From Acidobacteriota bacterium (GTDB lineage Bacteria > Acidobacteriota > UBA6911 > RPQK01 > JADFOI01): DNA of 20,285 nucleotides. Within the stretch, counting starts at the first letter, position 1; the number at the start of each line of letters is the position of its first letter. Of the stretch, positions 6,607-13,210 are shown one piece after another. The notes under the pieces were generated by a model. The model was given only the letters and a program-made list of their open reading frames with translations, was not told the origin of the DNA and searched no databases. The DNA lies in contig JAUXKG010000006.1 in the NCBI GenBank assembly GCA_030624355.1, positions 1 to 20,285 of the forward strand, given 5' to 3'. The translations under genes and the position numbers were made by a program.

Positions 6607-6627
6607 CACCTCTAGCCAATAGAGGTG
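6607..6627. promoter_or_regulatory. Perfect 8-bp inverted repeat upstream of pilM promoter
   Basis: CACCTCTA, GCCAA, TAGAGGTG. It lies in the 248-bp divergent region between pilM and the homoserine dehydrogenase gene, next to the predicted pilM -35. It could be a dimeric regulator's operator or a hairpin in a divergent transcript; the sequence alone cannot tell. A perfect 10-bp palindrome CTATGCATAG at 6733..6742 lies closer to the homoserine dehydrogenase gene. Confidence 0.4.
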
Positions 6628-6780
6628 CTAAGGTATTATAACTCAACAGCATGGCGTTTTTCCCCGCCCCCCGGTGGGTTCCGGGAATGTGATCTGCGTC
6701 CCATACCTGACCAGCTAGCAACTGCATCTATACTATGCATAGAATAGAACTCGGTACTGACAAACATCACAGGAGTTTGA

Positions 6781-7896
6781 ATGGATTTACCTGTCATCGT
6801 TCTGGGAATGGGAGGTGTGGGTCGCTCTCTTCTCCACCAGATCCTGGAAAAACGAGCCTTTCACAAGCAGGAGTATGACCTCAGTTTGCAGATTTTGTGC
6901 CTGTGCGACAGCCGGTCGTCAATGGCTGACGGGAGAGTGCTTGGGGACGAGCAGATCCATCAAGCCTTGAAATTGAAAGAAGAAGGGTCTTCACTCGCCA
7001 CTCACCCTTTGGGAGTCGTTGCAGAGGACTTGAAGGACCCTGTGGGAGAGATGGTGAAGCAGGGCACCATTGTGGTGGACTGCACCGCCAGTTCCGCGAT
7101 CATTCCGCTTCTGCTGTCGGCGGTAGACCGAGGATGTAAGATCGTGCTGGCCAACAAGAAGCCTCTGACTGCAGAGCAAGAGGTGTACGACCACCTAGTA
7201 CGCACCACACTCCCGGCTCCTTCTCCCATTCATGGAGTACGTAACTTGACGGTCAGCAGGTGGGAGGCCACCGTGGGGTCGGGCTTGCCCATTATCGCCA
7301 CCCTCAACCGGTTGGTCTGCAGCGGGGACGAGATTCACCACATAGCGGGCAATTTCAGCAGCACCGTAGGCTTCATCACGACCGGCCTTCAGAAGGGACG
7401 GCCTTTTAGCCAGATGGTCGGAGAAGCACACAGCTCGGGCTATACCGAACCCGATCCACGCGAGGATCTAGCAGGCCTGGACATGGCCCGCAAGGCTCTC
7501 ATTCTGGCCCGTGGGTTAGGGTGGAAAATGGAACTCTCCGAGGTCGACCTGGTTGGCCTCTATCCCTCCAGCTTCGCCTCCCTGTCGCTCAAGTCGTTCC
7601 TGCAAAGACTCCCTGAACTGGATCACGACTTTGAGGAACAAATCCAAGAGGCCGCGGCACAGGACAAAGTACTTCGCTATTTCGCCAATATCGAAAAGGG
7701 AGGGATTCGAGTCGGGCTAGCCGCCGTCCATATTGATACTCCCTTGGGACGTTTGGAGGGGACCGACAACATCATCGAGATCTCCAGTCGCTGGTATCCG
7801 ACAACGCCTCTGGTTATTCAAGGCCGGGGTGCCGGGGTGCATGCCACGGCAGCAGGGGTGTTGAGCGATATCGTGGAACTGGCCTTTACAGGATAG
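6781..7896 (+). CDS. hom: Homoserine dehydrogenase, without ACT domain
   Basis: Reduces aspartate-4-semialdehyde to homoserine with NAD(P)H, on the route to threonine and methionine. The Rossmann motif VLGMGGVGRSLL (7-18), VVDCTAS (98-104) and VLANKKPLT (122-130) lead to the catalytic domain, with GYTEPDPREDLAGLDMARK (220-238). Within it, D234 and K238 correspond to the catalytic Asp/Lys pair of the family. The 371-residue length fits the catalytic part only: there is no C-terminal ACT domain, as in yeast or plant-type enzymes, so classical threonine feedback through an ACT domain is not expected. CAGGAG lies 5 nt before ATG 6781, which settles the start. No thrB, thrC or aspartokinase is adjacent. 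Confidence 0.92.
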   Translation: MDLPVIVLGMGGVGRSLLHQILEKRAFHKQEYDLSLQILCLCDSRSSMADGRVLGDEQIHQALKLKEEGSSLATHPLGVVAEDLKDPVGEMVKQGTIVVDCTASSAIIPLLLSAVDRGCKIVLANKKPLTAEQEVYDHLVRTTLPAPSPIHGVRNLTVSRWEATVGSGLPIIATLNRLVCSGDEIHHIAGNFSSTVGFITTGLQKGRPFSQMVGEAHSSGYTEPDPREDLAGLDMARKALILARGLGWKMELSEVDLVGLYPSSFASLSLKSFLQRLPELDHDFEEQIQEAAAQDKVLRYFANIEKGGIRVGLAAVHIDTPLGRLEGTDNIIEISSRWYPTTPLVIQGRGAGVHATAAGVLSDIVELAFTG

Positions 7897-7917
7897 GCTA
7901 GCCCGGATAACTATTTC

Positions 7918-8001
7918 CGATTGACGAATTTCGATTGACGAATGTGAGGTATTCGAGCATTCAAAAATCGCCACTCGAAAATCGTCAGTCGAAAATCGGT
8001 C
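7918..8001. repeat. Short repeat array forming a hairpin between convergent genes
   Basis: Repeats CGATTGACGAA (twice) and ACTCGAAAATCG/AGTCGAAAATCG occupy the gap between the convergent hom and isomerase-like genes. TTTCGATTGACGA (7929..7941) pairs with TCGTCAGTCGAAA (7982..7994) over 13 positions, one of them a G-U pair, with a 40-nt loop. It may serve as a bidirectional transcription end. The family is related to the block at 4594..4622. Confidence 0.5.
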
Positions 8002-8005
8002 GGGC

Positions 8006-8896
8006 TCAGATCCTTTGAAGGGCATCCCGAATAGCGGAGAGTGACTCCAGCATCCCGGGCACAGGATCTCTCGGTTGACCGCCAAACTCCAGTGAAAAGG
8101 GGCCATCGAAACCTGTTTTCTTCAAGGCAACCAGAGCTGCCTGGACATCCAACTGTCCCCGACCCACAACCACTTCATTGCCCTGTTTGTCGAAGTCCCT
8201 GAAATGAACACCCAGAACTCTAGTGCCCAGCGTTTCAAGGGCCTTGACCGGGTCCACGCCGGAACGAATGAAATGTCCCAGATCGGCACAGGCTCCAACC
8301 CGAGGATCCAAGTTCTCTACAGCCTTAAAGATCCACTCGGGCATCGCCCATCTGTCGTCTTCGGGACCCCGGTTGTGAATGGCCACCCGGACATTGTACA
8401 GGGAGACCCAGTTCTGCAGACCGGCCACCGCATCCCTGGTCGGATATATGTTCAAGGTGGTCACCCCTAGAGCCCGACCGAATTCGAATAGCACCTGGGT
8501 TTCAGTCTCATCAGAAGTCAAGTCTTCCACTCCGAAAGCGTTCACCGCCAGGCCGGCCTCCGCCAGCCGTCGCTTCGTCCTCTGGATCTGTCCCCGGGAG
8601 ACGGAAGGGGAAAGATGCCCGCGCCAGAGTTCCACATAGCCTAGATTCAATTTCCCTGCTTCGCGAATGATATCCTCGAGAGAATCGAGGTGTCGTAGGG
8701 ACTGGCTTTGAAAGCCGACTTTGAAAGGTGCATACAGGCCGGGAGTCACCGACCCTGAAGTCTCCGAACCCCGCTCCCCGCTCTGTGAACAACCGGTCCA
8801 GATCAACGGCCCCGCTGCTGCAATAACGGTACCTGTCATTACCAGACTGTCCCGGACAAAACTGCGTCGGCTCACTGTCGAATCTTTTTTCTTCAT
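8006..8896 (-). CDS. Tat-exported sugar phosphate isomerase/epimerase-like TIM-barrel protein
   Basis: A 296-residue protein of the xylose isomerase-like TIM-barrel (AP endonuclease 2) superfamily. The N-terminus has a twin-arginine signal (SRRSFVRDS, R10-R11) and a hydrophobic stretch ending IWTGC36, which may be lipidated although the box is not canonical. Barrel motifs include YVELW (87-91), VAIHNRGPED (171-180), CADLGH (203-208; D205, H208), VHFRDF (230-235) and FSLEFGG (268-274; E270), matching the usual metal-binding positions. Exported relatives I recall usually read IHNHGP; here the second His is Arg176. The substrate is unknown; a role in carbohydrate or inositol-type turnover outside the cytoplasm is inference. 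A GGCAGG-type ribosome site precedes ATG 8896. Confidence 0.83.
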   Translation of the reverse strand: MKKKDSTVSRRSFVRDSLVMTGTVIAAAGPLIWTGCSQSGERGSETSGSVTPGLYAPFKVGFQSQSLRHLDSLEDIIREAGKLNLGYVELWRGHLSPSVSRGQIQRTKRRLAEAGLAVNAFGVEDLTSDETETQVLFEFGRALGVTTLNIYPTRDAVAGLQNWVSLYNVRVAIHNRGPEDDRWAMPEWIFKAVENLDPRVGACADLGHFIRSGVDPVKALETLGTRVLGVHFRDFDKQGNEVVVGRGQLDVQAALVALKKTGFDGPFSLEFGGQPRDPVPGMLESLSAIRDALQRI

Positions 8897-9114
8897 GTGG
8901 ACCTGCCTTTGGTGGACGAAGTTTCGATGCCCACACCATTAGCACAGAGGGGTGCTCTTTCAAGGAAGAGTTCTATTCTCGGACCGGTGAAGTTACAACT
9001 TTGACTCCCTTATGCCGCGCTGATCTTCAGACTGAATTCGAGTCAAAGGACACTAGACGATCGGTGAATAAAGGTAGAAATCCATTTAATCCGGTGATAT
9101 TACTAGTGAACATC

Positions 9115-9747
9115 ATGAGCCGCAGAAAACTGATCGTCGCTCTCAGTGGCGCCACCGGGTCGATCTTTGGAGTGCGCCTACTCCAGCTTTTGCAGGAGTC
9201 AGAGGTGGAGACACACCTGGTGATGAGCAAGTGGGCAGGTCGCACCCTGACCCATGAAACTCCCTATACCGTAAAGGAGATTCACGACTTGGCAACCGAG
9301 GTCTATTCGCTCCCGGATCAGGGCGCTGCAATCTCCAGTGGGTCCTTTCTCACGGACGGAATGGTGGTGATTCCCTGCAGCATGAGGACCCTGTCGGCTA
9401 TCTCGCACTCCCAGGGAGACAATCTCATCCATCGAGCGGCCGATGTCGTTTTAAAGGAGCGCAGAAAACTAGTACTGGTGACCAGGGAAGCCCCCCTGCA
9501 TGAGATTCACCTGGAAAACATGCTCAGGCTGGCACGCATGGGCGTGACCATTCTGCCTCCCGTTCCCGCTTTCTACAATCACCCGAAAGACATCGATGAC
9601 ATTGTCAACCATGTGGTCGGCCGGGTATTGGACCAGTTTGAAATTCCCGTGAACGTCGTCAAGCGGTGGAAAGGCATCATGTCGATCAGCGGAGGAGAGG
9701 CCTTGACGACCTCGGAGGAAAAGCCGGACCTTGAGAAAGCCAAATAA
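9115..9747 (+). CDS. ubiX: UbiX-like flavin prenyltransferase
   Basis: Makes prenylated FMN, the cofactor for UbiD-type decarboxylases, by joining dimethylallyl phosphate to FMN. The 210-residue length and motifs fit: VALSGATGSIFG (8-19), CSMRTLSAISHSQGDNLIHRAADVVLKERR in the middle, LVTREAPLHEIHLENM and PPVPAFYNHP. Together these are the classic UbiX pattern. The start is ATG 9115; the frame is open further upstream, with a TTG at 9001, but those 38 codons are not family sequence. The Shine-Dalgarno is weak (AGTGAA). No ubiD is in the window, so whether it serves ubiquinone/menaquinone synthesis or aromatic acid metabolism cannot be told. It converges on the next gene with a 28-bp gap. Confidence 0.92.
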   Translation: MSRRKLIVALSGATGSIFGVRLLQLLQESEVETHLVMSKWAGRTLTHETPYTVKEIHDLATEVYSLPDQGAAISSGSFLTDGMVVIPCSMRTLSAISHSQGDNLIHRAADVVLKERRKLVLVTREAPLHEIHLENMLRLARMGVTILPPVPAFYNHPKDIDDIVNHVVGRVLDQFEIPVNVVKRWKGIMSISGGEALTTSEEKPDLEKAK

Positions 9748-9775
9748 CCCAAAGGTTTTCCAGCGAGCCCCTTAC

Positions 9776-10534
9776 TTATAGGTGCAACTCGTTGAGAATG
9801 AGCTCTTCCACCTTCCCCCAAACCTCAGGGTCAAAGTCCATCTTGGTGTGGGCTGTACGAAAGATCCTCTTCAGCCAGGACACACTCGACAGATCGATTT
9901 CTTTGTCTGAATAGTCAAATTCGAGGTTACCAAGAATTTCTGTTTTTCCCGGATCAGCAGGACGAATTCTGGACTCACCTCTGACAAACAGACCGTTGCT
10001 TTGAAACAGGTTTGCAGCGCGTCGAACATTGGAGGGGACAACCTCGTCACCAATTCCGACACTGTCAATCTGCACCGTCAGCATCACCGGTATGCTCATC
10101 TTGTCAAGCTGTCCGGCCAGCTTGATCACCGCCGCTCCCCCGAAGCTCTGGCCATACAGAATCAGACGAATCGCTTGGCGCTCACGCCACTCCAGCAAGC
10201 CATTCTGGTCCCGGTCAAAGGCATTGCGGATCAACTGGATCGCCAGGTCCCTCTTCTTGTTCTCGACGGTTTCAACATGTACGCCTGGAATCTCCATAGA
10301 TCTGAGTTTCAAGGCCAGCTTTCGAACACCCCGGTTGGCATTGTTCCAGCTCTCTCGCCCGCCCATAAAGCCCAGAATCAGAACGTCTTCCTGCGGCAGG
10401 GGAACCCTGGTGACAAAATCGTGGTAGCGTTGACCGTGAAAGAAAAGGCACCCTGAGGTCAGCCCGCACATCAAGAGAGCCAGGCCGGCGGAGCACCTGC
10501 GTTGCTTCTCGGAGGGTGGTGAAGAGCTGCACAT
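9776..10534 (-). CDS. Lipoprotein alpha/beta hydrolase with EF-hand loop
   Basis: A 252-residue protein with a lipoprotein signal: basic n-region (KQRR), hydrophobic AGLALLMCGL and lipobox LTSGC29. An alpha/beta-hydrolase core is suggested by the early strand DVLILGFMGG (50-59), the nucleophile elbow LYGQSFGG with S130, and a late histidine H229 in FRTAHTKMD. The acid residue is uncertain; D157 is one candidate. Just before the elbow, residues 107-118 (DRDQNGLLEWRE) match a canonical calcium-binding EF-hand loop at every key position. The substrate is unknown. I chose ATG 10534, preceded by AGAAGG, because it starts a proper signal peptide; the frame is open to 10675, which would abut the divergent permease and bury the signal. 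Confidence 0.7.
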   Translation of the reverse strand: MCSSSPPSEKQRRCSAGLALLMCGLTSGCLFFHGQRYHDFVTRVPLPQEDVLILGFMGGRESWNNANRGVRKLALKLRSMEIPGVHVETVENKKRDLAIQLIRNAFDRDQNGLLEWRERQAIRLILYGQSFGGAAVIKLAGQLDKMSIPVMLTVQIDSVGIGDEVVPSNVRRAANLFQSNGLFVRGESRIRPADPGKTEILGNLEFDYSDKEIDLSSVSWLKRIFRTAHTKMDFDPEVWGKVEELILNELHL

Positions 10535-10675
10535 TGACCTTCTAACAATCCGAGCGTCTGGATGCCAGGTAAGCTTACCATCGATAACTGCTTGGGAACG
10601 CCACAGTGCGGTCCAAAAATTCGGAATTCGAAATCGGATTTGTTTGATCGCCCTGGTTAAGATTAGGCTGATCAC

Positions 10676-12115
10676 ATGAGCACCTCCCCCTCACAGCTTC
10701 GAAAAGTCCTGGGTCGTCGTGAAGTACTGGGACTGGCCTTCGGAGCCATGATCGGCTGGAGCTGGGTGGTGCTTTCCGGTGAGATGATCGTCCGGGCGGG
10801 AACGATCGGCTCGCTGCTGTCGTTCCTGCTGGGGGCCGTCATGGTCTTTTTGGTCGGATTGACCTACGCCGAGCTCACACCCGCACTGTCACGGGCTGGT
10901 GGAGAGCTGACCTTCACCTTCGTGGGGATAGGACCGCGGGCCTCTTTCCTGTGCGGTTGGGCCCTGGTGCTGGCCTATTTTTCGGTTTGCGCCTTTGAAG
11001 CAGTGGCCTTGCCCCTGGTGGCCGGCTTTCTGTTTCCAGGTTTGAAAACGGGCTATCTCTACACCCTTCAGGGGTGGGAGATTTACTGGAGCTGGGTCTT
11101 GCTGGGATCCGGAGGGGCCCTGGCGATCGGGGTCGTGAACTACTTTGGGCTTCGGCTGGCTTCCTTTCTCCAGTGGCTGGCAAGCCTGCTGATGCTTCTG
11201 GTTGGATTGTCCTTTTTCGGCGCCGGAAACTTGAACGGTGAATGGATCAACCTGACTCCCTATTTTACGAACTGGAGCGGATTTTTCAGCGTGGTCATCA
11301 TGACTCCCTTTCTCTTTCTGGGATTCGACGTCATTCCGCAACTGGCAGAGGAAATCAAGCTGCCCGCACCCGTCATCGGAAAACTTATACTGTTTTCGCT
11401 GCTGCTGGCTCTGGGCTGGTATGGACTGGTTCAGTGGACGGTAGGTTTGAGTCTGGGTGCTGAAGCCCGCGCTTCGTCTGATCTACCCACAGCTGATGCC
11501 ATGACTGCCGTGTACGGCAGCCCCCTTGCAGGCCAGCTGCTGGTTCTGGCCGGGCTACTGGGAATCGTCACCAGCTGGAACGCATTCTTTATCGGAGCCA
11601 CCCGCCTCATCTTCGCCATGTCGCGTGCCAGAATGCTTCCGGCCGTCTTCTCCCGGCTGCATCCCCGCTACGACTCTCCGGTAGCGGCTATTTTGTTAAT
11701 GACGGCACCGGCCATGATGGCACCTCTGCTGGGTCGCCCCGCGCTGTTGTGGTTGGTCGATGCAGGGAGCGCGGCTGCCGTGGTCGGCTACATCTTCGTG
11801 GCTGCTTCCTTTCTGGCCATCCACCGGAAGTACCCTCATCTGCCACGCCCCTTCCGGGTGGCTGCCCCGGGTCTGGTCGGAGTTCTGGCCCTGTTGGCCA
11901 CCATCTCTTTCGCGCTGCTTTACCTCCCCTGGAGTCCTTCAGCTCTGCTGTGGCCCTATGAATGGGCGATCCTTCTGGGCTGGTCCGGTCTGGGGGCGCT
12001 GCTGGTGCTGATCACAGGAAGACGGCTGTCAAAGCGTGAGAAAGAGGAGCAGAGAAGTTACATCCTGGGAGACTACGATCGCGTCTTATTGGAGTCAGGA
12101 TCAGAAAAAAGCTGA
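10676..12115 (+). CDS. APC-superfamily amino acid permease
   Basis: A 479-residue integral membrane protein with about 12 hydrophobic helices, matching the amino acid-polyamine-organocation fold. The N-terminal GRREVLGLAFGAMIGWSWVVLSG (13-35) is the APC first-helix region with its unwound GAMIGW motif. FLVGLTYAELTPALSRAGGE follows in helix 2, and a conserved FLFLGFDVIPQLAEEIK occurs in the helix 6 region. The last residues are hydrophilic and charged (RRLSKREKEEQRSY). It probably takes up an amino acid or amine by H+ or Na+ coupling; the substrate cannot be read. ATG 10676 is 141 bp from the divergent lipoprotein gene start; the ribosome site is weak. Confidence 0.87.
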   Translation: MSTSPSQLRKVLGRREVLGLAFGAMIGWSWVVLSGEMIVRAGTIGSLLSFLLGAVMVFLVGLTYAELTPALSRAGGELTFTFVGIGPRASFLCGWALVLAYFSVCAFEAVALPLVAGFLFPGLKTGYLYTLQGWEIYWSWVLLGSGGALAIGVVNYFGLRLASFLQWLASLLMLLVGLSFFGAGNLNGEWINLTPYFTNWSGFFSVVIMTPFLFLGFDVIPQLAEEIKLPAPVIGKLILFSLLLALGWYGLVQWTVGLSLGAEARASSDLPTADAMTAVYGSPLAGQLLVLAGLLGIVTSWNAFFIGATRLIFAMSRARMLPAVFSRLHPRYDSPVAAILLMTAPAMMAPLLGRPALLWLVDAGSAAAVVGYIFVAASFLAIHRKYPHLPRPFRVAAPGLVGVLALLATISFALLYLPWSPSALLWPYEWAILLGWSGLGALLVLITGRRLSKREKEEQRSYILGDYDRVLLESGSEKS

Positions 12116-12163
12116 AAAGAGAAGAAAAGAGGAGACAGTCCTCTGGGTCCCTCTTTATCTTTC
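12111..12163 (+). repeat. REP-like repeat, left copy flanking phzF
   Basis: The outer part GCTGAAAAGAGAAGAAAAG followed by AGGAGACAGTC (12111..12140) matches, in inverted orientation, 13007..13034, at about 23 of 28 aligned positions with a 2-nt gap. Similarity continues weakly inward (CTCTGGGTCCCTCTTT here, CTCTGTTCCCTTTTTT in the other copy). Each copy can form a hairpin around its GACAG core, as REP-type sequences do. Confidence 0.45.
12126..12156. terminator. Hairpin between convergent permease and phzF genes
   Basis: AAAGAGG (12126..12132) pairs with CCTCTTT (12150..12156), loop 17 nt; a smaller alternative hairpin, GAGGA-GACAG-TCCTC, lies inside it. Purine-rich and T-rich flanks make it a candidate two-way terminator for the permease (ends 12115) and the phzF-like gene (ends 12165). 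It is also the left member of the inverted repeat pair around phzF. Confidence 0.5.
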
Positions 12164-12164
12164 T

Positions 12165-12962
12165 CTACAGATAGGCAGTGCCCGCAAAATAGCAGACCGC
12201 ACGGCCAGCAATGACAACTTTGTCTTTCCGGTGCTGGCAGAACAGCTCCCCGCCACGTACCGACACCTGAAGGGCGTAAAGGCGAGTCTTTCCTATCCGG
12301 TTCGCCCAGTAGGGGATCAGTGTACAGTGGGTGGATCCTGTGACCGGATCTTCGGGCACACCGAAAGCGGGAGCAAAATAGCGGGAGACGAAATCGGCGC
12401 TTTCGCCCGGGGCGGTGGTAATAAAACCTACTCCTTCAAACTGCCCGAGCAGTTGCAGGTCAGGCTTCAGGGAACGCACTTCTTCTTCCGTCCCGTAAAC
12501 AGCCAGGTAGTTTCCCGACCTCGCACTCTCCCCGGCAAACCACACCTCCCCAGGTACCCTGCCCAGCGCCTTCGCCAATTGGGAGGGGCTCTGACACGGC
12601 TGCGGGACCTGAGAGGGAAAAGACATCGACACCAGATCGTCCTGCCGCTCAGCCAGGAGCAGCCCCCCTCGGGTTTGAAAACTCAACTGGACGCTACTGT
12701 CGCCCAGATGATTCCAGATCACGAAAGCCGATGCCAAGGTGGCATGGCCGCACAGATCCACCTCTGTTGTGGGTGTGAACCATCGCAGTTCATACCGGCC
12801 CTCCTCGCCTACGAAAAAAGCCGTTTCCGACAGGTTGTTTTCAGCCGCCATGGCCTGAAGTTTCTCATCTTCAAGCCACTCTTCCAGCGGGCACACAGCC
12901 GCGGGATTTCCGGAGAACAGCTCGCCCGTAAAGGCATCAATTTGAAACAGAGGAACCCGCAT
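12165..12962 (-). CDS. PhzF-family isomerase
   Basis: A 265-residue member of the PhzF/diaminopimelate-epimerase-fold family. Both pseudo-symmetric halves are visible: PLFQIDAFTGELFSGNPAAVC (4-24), NNLSETAFF (42-50) with the catalytic glutamate E46, and WFTPTTEVDLCGHATLASAF (61-80). In the second half are VGFITTA, FVSRYFAPAFGVPEDPVTGS and ALQVSVRGGE. PhzF itself isomerises a dihydro-anthranilate in phenazine synthesis; no other phenazine genes are present, so this is a PhzF-like isomerase of unknown substrate. ATG 12962 has AGGAGAGG directly upstream, a strong ribosome site, so the open frame further up to 13046 is not used. REP-like repeats lie on both sides. Confidence 0.88.
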   Translation of the reverse strand: MRVPLFQIDAFTGELFSGNPAAVCPLEEWLEDEKLQAMAAENNLSETAFFVGEEGRYELRWFTPTTEVDLCGHATLASAFVIWNHLGDSSVQLSFQTRGGLLLAERQDDLVSMSFPSQVPQPCQSPSQLAKALGRVPGEVWFAGESARSGNYLAVYGTEEEVRSLKPDLQLLGQFEGVGFITTAPGESADFVSRYFAPAFGVPEDPVTGSTHCTLIPYWANRIGKTRLYALQVSVRGGELFCQHRKDKVVIAGRAVCYFAGTAYL

Positions 12963-12984
12963 ACCTCTCCTAGCCCGGCGGTTG

Positions 12985-13034
12985 CTAGAAAAAAGGGAAC
13001 AGAGTCGACTGTCCTCTCTTTTTTCTTCTTCAGC
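12985..13034 (-). repeat. REP-like repeat, right copy flanking phzF
   Basis: Inverted partner of 12111..12163. Within this copy AAAAAAGAGAGGACAG and CTGTTCCCTTTTTT (read on the minus strand) pair imperfectly around TCGACT, giving a hairpin with A- and T-rich ends. It lies upstream of the phzF ribosome site. Confidence 0.45.
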
Positions 13035-13206
13035 GAAGAGTGCCACTCACCTTGAGTTGGCGGCCCAGCTCGTCCACAGCTTCCTTGGCCGCTTTCAGGT
13101 CCACGTCGTGGACCTCCTGATAGAGTTCAACGGCCGCTCGCTCGACCTTCAGCGAAGCGGTCTGGGTAGTAGAATATCGTAACGAGACGAACAGGAGGGA
13201 TCTCAT
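13030..13206 (-). CDS. Small ORF with ribosomal L7/L12 C-terminal-like tail
   Basis: A 58-residue frame whose second half, KVERAAVELYQEVHDVDLKAAKEAVDELGRQL, resembles the helix-turn-helix tail of ribosomal protein L7/L12, where a V-x-L-Y helix is followed by L-K-x-A-K-x-x-V. Small bacterial proteins with only this motif exist. The N-terminal part (MRSLLFVSLRYSTTQTA) looks unrelated, and AAGGA lies only 1-2 nt from the ATG, so the start is doubtful. The gene may be truncated: its 5' end abuts the divergent ADOP permease start, and its coding region would contain the permease's promoter region and ribosome site. The end overlaps the repeat at 12985..13034 by a few bases. Confidence 0.35.
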   Translation of the reverse strand: MRSLLFVSLRYSTTQTASLKVERAAVELYQEVHDVDLKAAKEAVDELGRQLKVSGTLR

Positions 13207-13210
13207 TTCC

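Noticed and set aside
12969..12976. TAGCCCGG near phzF as another MITE end
   Set aside because: Only 8 bases match, and it overlaps the phzF ribosome-site region without any inverted partner.
12036..13055. 339-codon plus-strand open frame across phzF
   Set aside because: It is antisense to phzF, which has a strong ribosome site and all family motifs; the frame's translation looks like shadow sequence.
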